From Stomoxys calcitrans (taxonomy: Eukaryota; Arthropoda; Insecta; Diptera; Muscidae): a stretch of DNA of 64,000 bases. The translations under genes and the position numbers were made by a program. Shown piece after piece: positions 12,261 through 23,955 of the stretch. The notes under the pieces were generated by a model. The model had not been told where the DNA came from, searched no databases, and was given only the letters and a program-made list of their open reading frames with translations. The first letter of the stretch is position 1, and each line of letters starts with the position of its first letter. The stretch covers positions 176,055,896-176,119,895 of the forward strand of contig NC_081555.1 of NCBI RefSeq assembly GCF_963082655.1, written 5' to 3'.

Positions 12261-12989
12261 GTCCATTAACTCATACAACCTTTAGAGATATATTGAACAT
12301 TTCCGCATGTTTTGTAGGGTTTTAGGAGCTCTATCATTTAAAAAAAATCAAGCCGATCAGCCCAAACCATTCACTGCTAGCAGGGAAATCAATATTGTCG
12401 TACTCTTTCTCTTAAGAGGATTTTCATAGAACAAGCGTAGATTTTTTCTTTGAATGACTAATGTGGTCAAGATTATATTTTTTCGCTTAAGTCCACAAAT
12501 TTCTCATTTTTTCTGTCAAAACCGTTCTTGGTTTTTTATATTTTCAAGAGAACTAATTCCAGACGCAGTAAATAGAATTTTATATTACATTTTGGTATTA
12601 ATTGTCTTGCTTTATATGGCAAGCATACTATTAAGAGCCTTCTTACCACTGTTATTTCCACGAAGAATTCCGAACTTTATTTTCCCACATACTTTTTTTA
12701 TTCTTTGAGCTCATTTTTGAATTTTTGTTGAACTCTTGAATTGAACGGGAAATAGTGACCTTTTCGGCTGAAATGTGTAGCCGAGTCATCGAAAATTGGG
12801 TCTCACGTATTGACAGAGGCAAACGTGCCCGCGGTGGCCATATGAACGAGTTCGATTCATAAATGTTTTAATTCTACTTCAAGCCGACAATATTGTCTTT
12901 GAAATACATCAAATCGTTCGCGTTTTATTTTAAAAAAAATCGTCAAGTCCTTATTGGAAAATCCGATAACAGATCCATCCATCTCCTAG
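12261..12989. other. Intergenic DNA without recognisable gene
   Basis: A plus-strand ORF (12454-12708) is rich in Ile/Leu/Phe and starts in AT-rich DNA. It resembles a membrane segment by composition only and has no family motif, so I do not call it a gene. Confidence 0.35.
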
Positions 12990-13310
12990 TCCCCGGTGGC
13001 GCAGAGGCATGTCCGCCTATGACGCCGAACACCTACGTTCAAATCCCGGCGTGAACAGCAGACAAATTTCAGCAGTGGTAATTCCCATACTAATGCTGGC
13101 TACATTGGTAAGGTATCCTGCCATGTTAAAACTTCTCTAGTAAGTGGTGCCGCTTCTCTAGTAAGTGGTGCCGCGGCATGCAGTTCGGACTTAACATAAT
13201 AAAGGAGGACCCTTATCATTGAGGTTAAACTTTAATTGGACTCATTGATTTGAGAGAAGTATCCCCTGTTACTTGGAATGTTCATAGAACCAACAAGGAA
13301 TTTTAGTACA
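12990..13310 (+). mobile_element. tRNA-derived SINE, copy A
   Basis: Head CCCCGGTGGCGCAGAGGCAT resembles a tRNA A box, and GTTCAAATCCC (13037-13047) is a B box. The body has AATGCTGGCTACATTGG, CCTGCCATGTTAAAACTTCT, TTCGGACTT, then TTAATTGGACTCATTGATTT and AGAGAAGTATCCCCTGT. A 21-bp piece (CTTCTCTAGTAAGTGGTGCCG) is tandemly doubled at about 13131-13173, specific to this copy. Divergent from copy B, so older. Confidence 0.85.
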
Positions 13311-14655
13311 TACGAGTATTACTATTTAAGACAAAAGTTCATTACACCAAGTAAAAAAAAATCTTTTAACCAAGTAAAATTTTTTACAAAAATCTTCTAA
13401 CAATGGTCATCTTTAAATATATTTTAACAAATCTCTACAGTTAGGACAATTGTATTTAAATTTAGAAGTAAAATGTTTTCCTACTCAAACTCAATGAAAA
13501 AGCCATAAGAAAATGAGCAACTCAAATCACAAGTATAGCTGTAACTGTATCCAAGTATCAGGCGCATTCTCTTATTAATACTCATTAAACTACTTTAACC
13601 TCGGGAAGCAGCTGAATGAATTTTACCGGTTTAGTTACAATTTCCACCATACAATTTCGCCTATTAATTTGAATATTCATGAACTCCAGGGACTTTTTAT
13701 TCTGAAAAATATCATTAGATTAGATCAATTTGATCTGCTTACAATTGTTACGAGCTCCAGATTCAATTCATTATTACTATGCATGTGTTACATATAACTA
13801 AGATTTATTATAATCTACTACTTTTAATTATCCGCTTCAACCGCTAACTATTGTCTATTCTCCAGTGCAAGTGAGTAGATATTTTGAAGTATTTCCGGCT
13901 ACAGGCTAACTTGCGCTAAATATTTTTATTTATTTCCAAGAATTTTCATGGCTTATTGGTTTGTTAGTTACCCATCATGTTAAAGCGTTCTGTTTGGTAT
14001 AAAGTCCAAACGTTGGCAGCGAGTTTGACGTCAAGACCACTCTGCTGATTGCAGATAAAATTAGCTGGAGAAAAATTGATCGAGTGAAAGGCAACGAGGG
14101 GAGCAAAAAGAGTCTAAGGGTAAATACAAAAACAATACGAGGCAGACAAACAACCAAAACAATAATTATAACCTTGCAGCCAGTCCCATTGTTGTATACT
14201 ACGTTACAGTTGTAGATGTGTATATGAAGTTGATTGTCATGCAATCGCCAATTGAAAATTGAGATATTAACTTATAATTGCTTACAAATAGATACTCGTA
14301 TATATGTAAACAAGACACAAAATTTCTATTATTCTTTTGGAATATTTGGAGATTGAAAAGATTTTTTGCTAAAATAGAAATTAATGAGAGATTATAACTA
14401 TTTTTTTTTCTCTTTTCTGTATAAAAGAAACATTTTATTGCAAATAATTTGAAATTTTAAATTTTTAAGAAAATTTTTTCTTTCATGAAAGTTTATTTTA
14501 CTTAATATAAAGATATTTTTCTTAAATGTTAGTTCAATAGAGCTTTGATTTTGCAACTTATTATTAAAGACTTGTTATAGCCTAAAAAACCAAAAAAATT
14601 GCCGATTTCAAAGCATTGTTGAACTAAATTTAAAGGCATGAAGTCTTTAAGGAGA
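13311..14655. other. Intergenic DNA, no gene seen
   Basis: Unique-looking AT-rich sequence. The 89-codon minus ORF at 13975-14244 has a central hydrophobic stretch but no family features or splice context that I can support. TACTCGTATATATG near 14293 is ordinary AT-rich sequence. Confidence 0.35.
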
Positions 14656-17600
14656 AATTTACTTAGGTGGCCCAGCGACCTAACCGCATGGGTTGGGTCG
14701 CCAATAACACACCACCGGAAAACTATGAGAAACAAACGTCGACGACCCACGCAAACGAAAAAAGGACCATCATTTGCGGATCTGCACCTGAAATGTCCGC
14801 CCTCTCTATAGAGAAGGTGCAGTATACGCGCTGGCGGATGTATTAGAGAAGTACAAGGCAGACATAACCGCCTTACAGGAAGTGCGATGGACTGGGAATG
14901 GCGTCACTACAACACCAAACGGTGACGAACTATACTATAGCTGCCATACACGAGGCATGCATTTGGCTGCGGATTTGTGGTTAGTGAAACACCAGCTTTA
15001 CTCCGGTGGATGAGAGGCTAGCCACAATCCGCATAAAAGCCAAATTCTTCAACATCAGCCCTATTTGTGCCCATGTCCCAACGGAAAACAAGGACGAGCA
15101 AACCAATGATACTTTCTACGAGCGCCTAGAGAGAGAATATGACCGCTGCCCTGCCCACGCTATTAAAATCATTCTAGGAAATTTTAATGCGGAGATAGGG
15201 GCGGAAGACATTTTTGGTCCAACAGTCGGAAAGTTAAGCCTCCACGAGATAACGTCCAGTAATAGGTTGAGGCTGATAGATTTCGCCGCGACAAAAAACA
15301 TGGTAGTAGTAGCATGAGATTTCAACATAAAAATATTAACAAAGCTACATGACAGTCACCCGATCACTACACGAGGAACCAAATTGATCACGTTGTGATA
15401 GATAGAAGGCATTCATCCAGCATGTTAGATGTACGATCGATCCGTGGAACGTATATAGATTGGGATCATTACCTAGTTGCAGCAAAGGTTCGCACTCGTT
15501 TGAACATGGCGAGGAAAGTACGATCTGACACTGCACGGAAGCTCGACATTGAAAAGCTGCAAACACAACAGATGGCAGTGGCATATTCCACTCGACTGAC
15601 CCAACTTCTTGATGAAAGAACTCCTTGTTCCGATGATATAAGGGCGCAGTGGCAAACTATTGCCCACTTCATGAAAAATGCCGCGATATCTATACTTGAG
15701 TACCGAAAGCCTCCTCCAAGAAACCCATGGTGCTGCTAAGAATGTTGAGATGCTACTGAAGCCAAGAATGCGGCCAACCCTGCAATCAGTAGTAACGCGC
15801 CAGATAAAGGAGAAGTATCGGGAGAAAAGGATAGAGGAGAAATGTCTATTCCGCAGAAAGAAAAAGGAAATGGAAAGGCTTGAGTGTGAGCGAATTGAAA
15901 ACTGTACTCGCTGTACAGAGTCAGAATGAAGTCTGGAAATTTTACCAAAGAATTAAACATCAAACCGATGGCTTTGGTGCAGGCACAACCTCCGGCAGAG
16001 ACAAAGAAGGAACTCTGGTAACTAGCACAAATAACATGCTGAAGATATGGAAAGAACATTTTACTCAACTGCTTGTGCCCGACTTTGGCAGTGAAGAGAT
16101 AACGCAGAACCAATCAATGATGACTGTATAGAATGTTTACCTCCTAGTCAGAATGAGGTCCAAGTAGCAGTGACCCGACTGAAAAACAAGAAGGCTGCAG
16201 GAGCCGACGGGCTAAGGCATATGCATCAGCTTATCTGGCTAGAAGAACGCATACCCGATGATTGGAACCTCAGTTTACTATGTACCGTTCATAAGAAAGG
16301 AGGCAAGACGGAATGTGCCAACTACAGAGGAATAAGTCTTCTCCCCATCCCATACAAGATAGACTCAAGCGTGCTGTGTGAAAAATTAAAACCTGAAGTC
16401 AATGAGATAATTGGGCCCTATCAATGCGGCTTTAGACCTAGTAAATCCACCCTGGACCAGATATTCACACTGGGCAACTCCTGGAAAAACCCCGAGAAGG
16501 ATAAATCAACACCTTCAATTTCTTTGTTGAATACAAAGCCGCTTTCGATACTCCTTTACGTTGAAAGGTATTGTCTGAGTTTGGTATCCCTGCAAAATTA
16601 ATAAGACTCTGCAGGATGGCACTTTCTGATACGCGTTCCTCAGTAAGAATAGGAAAGAATCTCTCGGAACTATTTAATACCAAACGAGGTTTCAGACAAG
16701 GAGACAGCCTATCGAGTGATCTCTTTAATATCCTGCTGGAGAAAATTATACGAGATGCAGATGTGAATAGATATGGCACACTTATCACAAGGGAACACAT
16801 GCTACTCACCTATGCGGACGACATTGACAACATAGGTCGGTAACCGGAAGTAGTAACTGCTGCCTTTGAAAGAATCGGAAGAGAGTCAGTGAAAATGGAT
16901 CTGGCAGTAAATGGAGATAAGACGAAATGAATGGTTTCAACTCCCAAAACGCCTTGTACAACCGAGCAGATAGCAATAGAGAAAGTTGGGAACCACAACT
17001 TTGAGATAGACAGGAACTTTATCTACCTCGGCACCGCCGTAACCAAAACGAATGACACCAGTTTTGAGATAAAGCCAAGAATAATACTGGCAAACAATAC
17101 TTTGGACTAAGTAAGCAGTTTGGAAACAAGGCCACCTCTCGACAGACGAAGCTTACACTATACAAGACACTGATGCTACGCGTGTTGTTATATGGTACTG
17201 AAGCATGGGTACTTGTGAAAGCAGATGAGGCAGTGCTTGGAGTATTTGAGAGAAAGATTCTTCGTAAAATATATGGACCAGTTTGCGTTAATGGAGAATA
17301 TAGGCGGCGTATGAACCACGAGCTGTATGACGATGATAGCATAGTCGCAGGTATAAAAATACAACGACTGCGTTGGATTGATCATGTTGTCAGAATGTAT
17401 GAAGAAGCTCCTGCTAAGAATTTTTTTGGAGGCAATCATGGTGGTACACGTAAACCGGGAAAACCAAGAACCGGATGGAAAGATCAAGTGGTGGGAGACA
17501 CCTCGAAACTTGGTGTCAATGATTTTACAATGAGCGCAGAAGATCGAGGCGCTTGCAACTCTATTTTACGTTCGCTATTCTACAACGACTGCATTGGATT

Positions 17601-17850
17601 GGTCATGTTGTCAGAATAGATGAAGAAGCTCCAGCAAAGAAGTTTTTTGGAGGCAATCACGGTGGTACACGCAAGCCGGGAAGACCAAAAACCCGATGGA
17701 AAGATCAAGTGGTGGGAGACACCTCGAAACTTAGTGTTAATGATTTTAGAATGAGCGCAGAAGATCGAGGCGCTTGGAACGCTATTCTACGTTCGGCTAG
17801 TGGAACAAATGTTCTGTCATAGCCAATTAAAGTAAAGTAAGTATAATTAA
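14656..17850 (+). pseudogene. RTE-like non-LTR retrotransposon, near full length but broken
   Basis: Pieces in order: endonuclease start LADVLEKYKADITALQEVRW (about 14835-14895), GNFNAEIGAEDIFGPTVGK (about 15177-15235), NQIDHVVIDRRHSSSMLDVR (about 15380-15435), a linker, reverse transcriptase with NKKAAGADGL (about 16185), GFRPSKSTLDQIF (about 16430), KRGFRQGDSL (about 16682), and the catalytic box as TYADDIDNIG (about 16808). The C-terminal tail is GRPKTRWKDQVVGDTSKLGV. Several stops/frameshifts separate the pieces, including a TAA directly after the YADD box. The tail is present twice (17362-17578 and 17583-17822, period about 221 bp). The 3' end is AT-rich with AAGTAAAGTAAG. I place it in the RTE group from the tail style; that is inference. 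Inactive. Confidence 0.85.
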
Positions 17851-19474
17851 TTCTCTTTTAATTAAATCATTACCAAAATCCTTCTATTAAAGAAAAAATA
17901 TTAAATTTGTAGTATTTTATTTTTACATTGTAAATATTTTGTCCTAAGGGATTCTTTTCTTGTGTGCACGGAAAAAATTTTTGTACTTTAAAAATTGTAT
18001 CTTTTTATAAAAACATTTTATGTGGTATAGGATTTCATACTGGAAATTAAGGAGTTTGTATCTCAAATTATAGTTTATAGCTTCTTTATTATGCGTCTTA
18101 TTATTAAAAAGAAAAATCTTTTAATGATAATGTTGTTGAGGTTTACAACATTGACTTAAAGAAACAAAAAGTGTTATATACCGAAAGAAAATTGTCCCAA
18201 CTTTAAAGATCACAGCCTAGGATAACGAACTTAATTTAAAGATCTCGCATTTTTGAACTGTTTAAGGAAAAAATTCCTTCGGTGAAAGATCTTTGGCTTA
18301 ATATTTAGAAATTTATATTCTAGATATCGTTGAATTTCGGTAAATGGAATTTGGGACAAGGACATCATTGTCTTTTACTCAAAGAAAAATTTTTATATAT
18401 TTAAACTATATATGCTTAGCTTAAAAAAAAAGATCTTACAAAAAAGAGGGAAATTGCAAAGTGAAATTAAAATCAATCAACGATCGAAATTCGAAGCGAA
18501 ACTTTCTATGCGTTAGTGACTTTAAGTTAAAAGTAGCATCTTTATTTTGAAGTTTGTTTCATGGCTCAAAATAATTAACAAAATCCTTCGATCGAGGGAA
18601 AAACATTTAATTTTTAGTATTCTATTCTTTGAAGTCAAAACTGGTTTCTTTTATGAGTTTTAGCTACATTGGATTCAAAAACTTAACACCCTCAACAATA
18701 GACCCACATTAATGTTTAAACACTCAGATGGTCAGATTGCTTTAAGCTGGTCTCGAGTGAATTCATGAATTTCTTCATATTGCGCGTTTCATCGAAGCCA
18801 AACTGGTGGATCGGCTAATGTTTGTAGCAGTTTTTTGTATAGTTCCAGGCAATTATACAGTGAATATTTTAAGAATTACCATTACTTTCCTTTACCAAAA
18901 ACCAACAACGAATTAAGTTATTTGTTTTTTATTCGATTGTGAATCAAATTTATGTATTTTAATTTTTATTGCAAAAAAAAAAAAAAAAATAAAATAAAAA
19001 CGGGTCACACAACACAAACACAAATCTTATAGCCCAATGGTTTTTTCGCAGTAATCTGTTAATAAGTTATAAAATCACTACCGGCAAAGTGGATTTTACA
19101 CCAGCAAACAAATTGGCAATGATCTCTTATGATTTTTCAGCAACAATAATGATTTTGTTTATCTCCAATTTTTTGGGGGGTATGTTTTTGCGCAGTTTTC
19201 AGTACTTGAATGATCAATCTTGATTGTTAAGAGTTCATGTCAGTTCGGTGATTGCTTTCTCGCGTTCAGTTAAATTGCGCAAATCAAATAACAATTTGAG
19301 CATTTCTCTGCAATTAACCATTTGGGCAGTTAACGATTCAAATATTCACATTAGGTTTGTTATACACTACGCCACCACTGTGGTAAAGAGTATTATAAAT
19401 TTGTGCATTAGTTTGCAACGCTAAGAAGAAGAGCTGATAGACATATATAAACATATATATATATATATATACCG
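17851..19474. other. AT-rich intergenic DNA with an (AT)n tract
   Basis: No gene recognised. A-run at about 18974-18991. An AT dinucleotide tract at about 19453-19471 immediately precedes the R repeat. The 66-codon ORF at 19224-19424 has no motif. Confidence 0.4.
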
Positions 19475-20990
19475 ATCTACCCAGAATCACTTTCTGATTC
19501 GATTTAGCCATGTCCGTCTATGAGTCCATGTATTCTTGTAATCAATGTACAACTCGTGTTTCTAATCCAATCGTCACGAAATTTTGCCCATGTCACTTTT
19601 CAGCCCAGGACAAACGCAGTTGGTTTTGGTAAAAATCGGTTCAAATTTAGATAAGTCATTGTAACTAAAATTTTCAACCGATCTGCACAAAATTGGCCAC
19701 TGGTTGTTTTTTTACTGATCTAAGTATATCTGCAAAATTTCATTACACTCGGTTCAGATTCGGATGTAGCTTCCATATATATGTATCGCCCGATTTGCAC
19801 TTGTATAGTCGCAGAAACTACAAATGTGAGCCATTCTGCACAAAATTTGTCAAAGATTCCCTTGATACTGAACTTACCATGTCAGCAAAATTTCATCATA
19901 ATAGGTTCAGAGTTGGAAATAGCTTCCACATATATGTATCGCCCGGAGGCCACCGTACCGCAGAGGTTAGCATGTCCACCTATGACGCTGAACGCCTGGG
20001 TACGAATCCTGGCGAGACCATCAGAAAAAATTTTCAGCGGTGGTTTTGCTCTCCTAATGCTGGCAACATTTGTGAGGTACTATGCCATGTAAAACTTCTC
20101 TCCAAAGAGGTGTCGCACTGCGGCACGCCGTTCGGACTCGGCTAGAAAAAGGAGGCCCTTTCTCATTGAGCTTAAACTTGAATCGGACTGCACTCATTGA
20201 TATGTGAGAAGTTTGCTCCTGTTCCTCAGTGGAATGTTCATGGGTAAAATTTGTTGTTTTTTTTTGTTGTATATATGTATCGCCCGATTTACAGTAATAA
20301 AGACGTAATAACCACAGTTTTTAACCGATCTTCACAAAATTCGGAATGTATTGTTTTGATATAGGACTAAACATTTTCACGAAATTTTATCAAAGTCAGT
20401 TCAGATTTGGATATAGCTCCCATATATGAACCGATTTCTATGAAATTCACCAGTAACATTTTGAGATTTATAAGAGTATGCCTCGTGCAAAATTGGGTGA
20501 GAATCGGTTTACAAATGACGATATACTTGCAATTTTAGTCCAAATCGGGAGAATATATATAGGAGAGCTATATCATATTCTAAACCGATTCCAATAATTT
20601 TTGGACTTATAAGAGAATCCCTCTTGCAAAATTTCTTGTGAATTGGTTTACAAATGACGATATAATTGCAATTTTAGTCCAAATAGGGCGAACATATTTA
20701 TGGGAGATATATCTGAACCGATTTTTTCCAATTTCAATAGGCTTTGTCTCTAGGCCCAAGAAAATGCTTGTGCCAAATTTGAAGACGATCGGATGAAAAT
20801 TGCGACTATATACACAAATTAACACGGACAGACAGACAGACGGACATAACTTTATCGAAAGTGATTCTGGGTCGATCGGTATACTTATCAATGGATCCAT
20901 CTTTTTCCTTCTGGGTGTTACAAGCACATTCACGAAGTTATAATACCCTGTACCACAGTACTGGTGTAGGGTATACAAATATGTTTTAGT
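19475..20990. repeat. R-type repeat with inverted ends, hosting a SINE
   Basis: Left end ACCGATCTACCCAGAATCAC, TTTCTGATTCGATTTAGCCA and GTCCGTC; right end CAGACGGACATAACTTTATC, GAAAGTGATTCTGGGTCGAT and CGGTATACTT. The right end is the complement of the left, so two half-copies meet head to head or the element is a large foldback. Internal units carry GGAGCTATATC-type and ATATATGTATCGCCCGATTT cores. It ends with ATACCCTGTACCACAGTACT. Interrupted by the SINE at 19946-20270. Confidence 0.7.
19946..20270 (+). mobile_element. tRNA-derived SINE, copy B, with a perfect 16-bp target duplication
   Basis: Head GCCACCGTACCGCAGAGGTT, B box GGTACGAATCCT (19999-20010), body GCTGGCAACATTTGTGAGGT, CTTCTCTCCAAAGAGGTGTC, GCACGCCGTTCGGACTCGGC, then TTGAATCGGACTGCACTCAT. 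The tail is T-rich (TTGTTGTTTTTTTTTGTTGT). ATATATGTATCGCCCG occurs exactly at 19930-19945 and 20271-20286, a 16-bp target-site duplication typical of LINE-mobilised SINEs. The ORFs at 19693-20145 and 19781-20092 are read-through of SINE plus R repeat, not genes. Confidence 0.95.
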
Positions 20991-22885
20991 TGATACTGTT
21001 AAAATATTGAAGTCTTAAAATAGGGAAAGTATCTAAAATTTACTCCACTTAGTTACAAAATTTTCACAAATTTTGACTTTGATGAGCCATGAGCCATGTT
21101 TGAGATAGATGCTACGAGACGTAGCATCTATCTCAAACATTCATTTCATAGGCAAAGCACTTAAATCATTCATTTAACTTTTTCGGTACAAAAGAAATGA
21201 TTTTTGCAACGAACAAACCCAACCCGCGTGACTGTGCACCGATGTGCCAGTTCCTACACCCAGTAGTGACCACAATTTAAAAAAAAAAAAATTTCAGATG
21301 TCTCTACCAACTTGAAAATAATAGAAAAATTTTGGCAACTTTTGATTTGAAAAATGTGGGGTGGGCCCCCCCAACATAAAATCCTGGCTACGTTTATGGT
21401 AGTTTTAGTACTGGAATTATTTCCAGCAATACTGGAAATTACCTTACACCTTTCGTAGGCTAAATGCGTAGGTGTGCTTTTCTCACAACCAAGATAATCC
21501 TTTGAAAAAGTCTGAAAGCTAATCCTAATAAAACTCCTCTCTTTTAAAGAACTTTTAATTAATTACTAAAAAGTACAAAGTTTCGATTTAGTTTGTGAAT
21601 CAAATATATTAAGAAAAAAAAATTAATTACCCAAACTGTCATTAGATCAATTATAACGATTTGTTTTGATAAATTGTATTTCTAAAAGCCATTAATAATA
21701 ATAATATTCCTTGATTAATTTAGAGAAAAAGAGCTTTTATATAATATTGAGGAAAGTACTACTAAATGTAATCGTTTTGTTTACACGATTTTAGCTAAAC
21801 AAGCTACCACAATACGAGTACTCGTACTGGTGTTAAATAATAAATGAATGGGGTGACGAAGTAAATTATACACTTTTACCATTTCAATGGTCGTCGTCAA
21901 GCTTAGGAAATTAAATATCGGACGTCACTTCACAGAATTAAACCACTCCTCTCAACCCCTATTAACAGTTTAGATTTATTTGCAAATTGAAAATATAAAA
22001 CTTTGTATTAATTAACGTTCTGAATATAATGAGCAAAGCACAAATCAAACCATAGTGAGACTATAATGTCTAACTAATTCCAAAGAAAGTCTTTGAAGAA
22101 ACAAACATTCTTAGAAATGGTTGACAAGTCAATTGAATTTTGAAATTTTTACAAAACAAAAGTACCCAGTATTTTTCCCATTATTTTAATATATTCAACA
22201 ATTTTTTGTATTGTTTCCGATCACATCTAATTGTTAGGAAAAGGCTTAGGGCTTTATTCACCAAACTTAATGAAGGCTTTATATAGGTTTATTGAACTGT
22301 CAAATAAACCTATTTCAAATTTACATTAAGTTTTGTGAATACCAGTGTTACAATATATTGAGTTTACAATTTAATTTAGTGTTGATAAAATATATGTGGA
22401 ATTGGCGCAAATGACAACTTAACCACATCAACATCAGATGGCAACTCTGGACGAAAGATGGCTGTCGTCTATGCGGGAACGAAAAGACCACATTTTATTT
22501 GTGTGGGAATATTTTTTTAATGATTTTGATTGTCATATCCGAGCGATGAGGTTCCTTGGAATCTAGCAGTTATAGCACCAGAACTTTTGATCTATTGAAT
22601 TGGGCGGTACAAAATGCTCTAGACATTTGTAGAGGAGAACATAGCCTTTCAGTTAATGTATCATATCACTAATACTGGGTGTCACATTGGACCATCTTTC
22701 AATCTCTAGCATTCTGAGGGCTATATAACTTTTGAAATAATAAAGCGATTTGCGTAATTTCTTAACAACAGGGAGAAAGAGCTAAAGAAAATTTCCTTGC
22801 TTCGATCACGCCAATGTGAACCGTTTTTGAAATACAGACAAAAAATTATTAAATTTTGATCCTCTATTATTTAAATGTATTTCTA
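20991..22885. other. Intergenic DNA, only a hairpin of note
   Basis: No coding signal. Contains the perfect hairpin listed separately (21096-21140) and otherwise AT-rich unique-looking sequence. Confidence 0.4.
21096..21140. repeat. Perfect 20-bp hairpin with 5-nt loop
   Basis: ATGTTTGAGATAGATGCTAC (21096-21115), loop GAGAC, then the exact complement GTAGCATCTATCTCAAACAT (21121-21140). No mismatch. Too short for a typical animal miRNA precursor and lacking bulges; more likely a snap-back duplication. Confidence 0.9.
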
Positions 22886-23955
22886 AACTGAGTTTGGAAT
22901 CCTTGCAAAATGAATAAGACTCTGCAGGATGATACTTGCTGATACGCGTTCCTCAGTAAGAATAGGAAAGAATCTCTCCGAACCATTTAATACCAAACGA
23001 GGTTTCAGACAAGGAGACAGCCAATCGTGTGATCTCTTTAATATCCTGCTGGAGAAGATTATACGAGATGCAGATGTGAATAGATGTGGCACACTTATCA
23101 CAAGAGAACACATGCTACTCGCCTATGCCGACGACATCGATATCATAGGTCGGTCACCGGAAGTAGTAACTGCAACCTTTGGAAGAATCAAAAGAGAGTT
23201 AGTGAAAATGGGTCTGGCAGTAAATGGAGATAAGACGAAACGGATGGTTTTAACTCCCAAAAAGCCTTGCACAACCGAGCACATAAAGAAAATGGAGAAA
23301 GTTGGGAACCACAACTTTGAGATAGTCAGTAACTTTATCTACCTCGGCACCACCGTAACCGAAACGAATATCACCAGTTTTGAGATTAAGCGAAGAATAA
23401 TACTGGCAAACATATGCTACTTTGGACTAAGTAAGCAGTTTAGAAACAAGGCCGCCTCTCGACAGACGAAGATTACACTATACAAGACACTGATACTACG
23501 CGTGTTGTCATATGGTTCTGAAGCATGGGTACTTGTGAAAGCAGATGAGGCAGTGCTTGGTGTATTTGAGAGAAAGATTCTTCGTAAAATATATGGACCA
23601 GTTTGCGTTAATGGAGAATATAGGCGACGTATGAGCCACGAGCTGTATGAACTATATGACGACGATAGCATAGTTACACGCATCAAAATATAACGGCTGA
23701 GTTGCCTCGGACATTTTGTCAGAATGGATGAAGAAGCTCCAGCAAAGAAGTCTTTTGAAGGCAAACACGGTGGTACACGCAAACCGGGACGACCAAAAGC
23801 CCGATGGAAAGATCAAGTTGTGGGAGACACCTCGAAACTTGGTGTCAGAGATTTTAGAATGAGCACAGAAGATCGAGACGCATGGAACGCTATTCAACGT
23901 TCGGCTAGTGGAACAAATATTCTGTGATAGCCAATTAAAGTAAGTAAATAAGTAA
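22886..23955 (+). pseudogene. RTE-like retrotransposon, 5'-truncated second copy
   Basis: Same element as 14656-17850, starting inside reverse transcriptase (CTGAGTTTGGAATCCTTGCA matches copy 1 at about 16575). The 254-codon frame 22929-23693 holds KRGFRQGDSQ (motif B), AYADDIDIIGR (catalytic YADD intact) and GDKTKRM, then EAWVLVKADEAVLGVFERKI. A TAA at about 23691 separates it from the tail (GRPKARWKDQVVGDTSKLGV) in 23724-23927. It ends in AATTAAAGTAAGTAAATAAG, the 3' simple repeat also seen in copy 1. The 5' truncation and short 3' repeat fit target-primed reverse transcription. Less damaged than copy 1 over the shared part. Confidence 0.88.

Noticed and set aside
12454..12708. Hydrophobic 84-codon ORF
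   Set aside because: Composition-driven in AT-rich DNA, no motif or splice support.
12990..13070. Functional tRNA gene
   Set aside because: Has A- and B-box-like sequences but no cloverleaf 3' half; it is the head of a SINE.
19693..20145. 150-codon plus ORF
   Set aside because: Runs from R repeat into the SINE at 19946; composite read-through.
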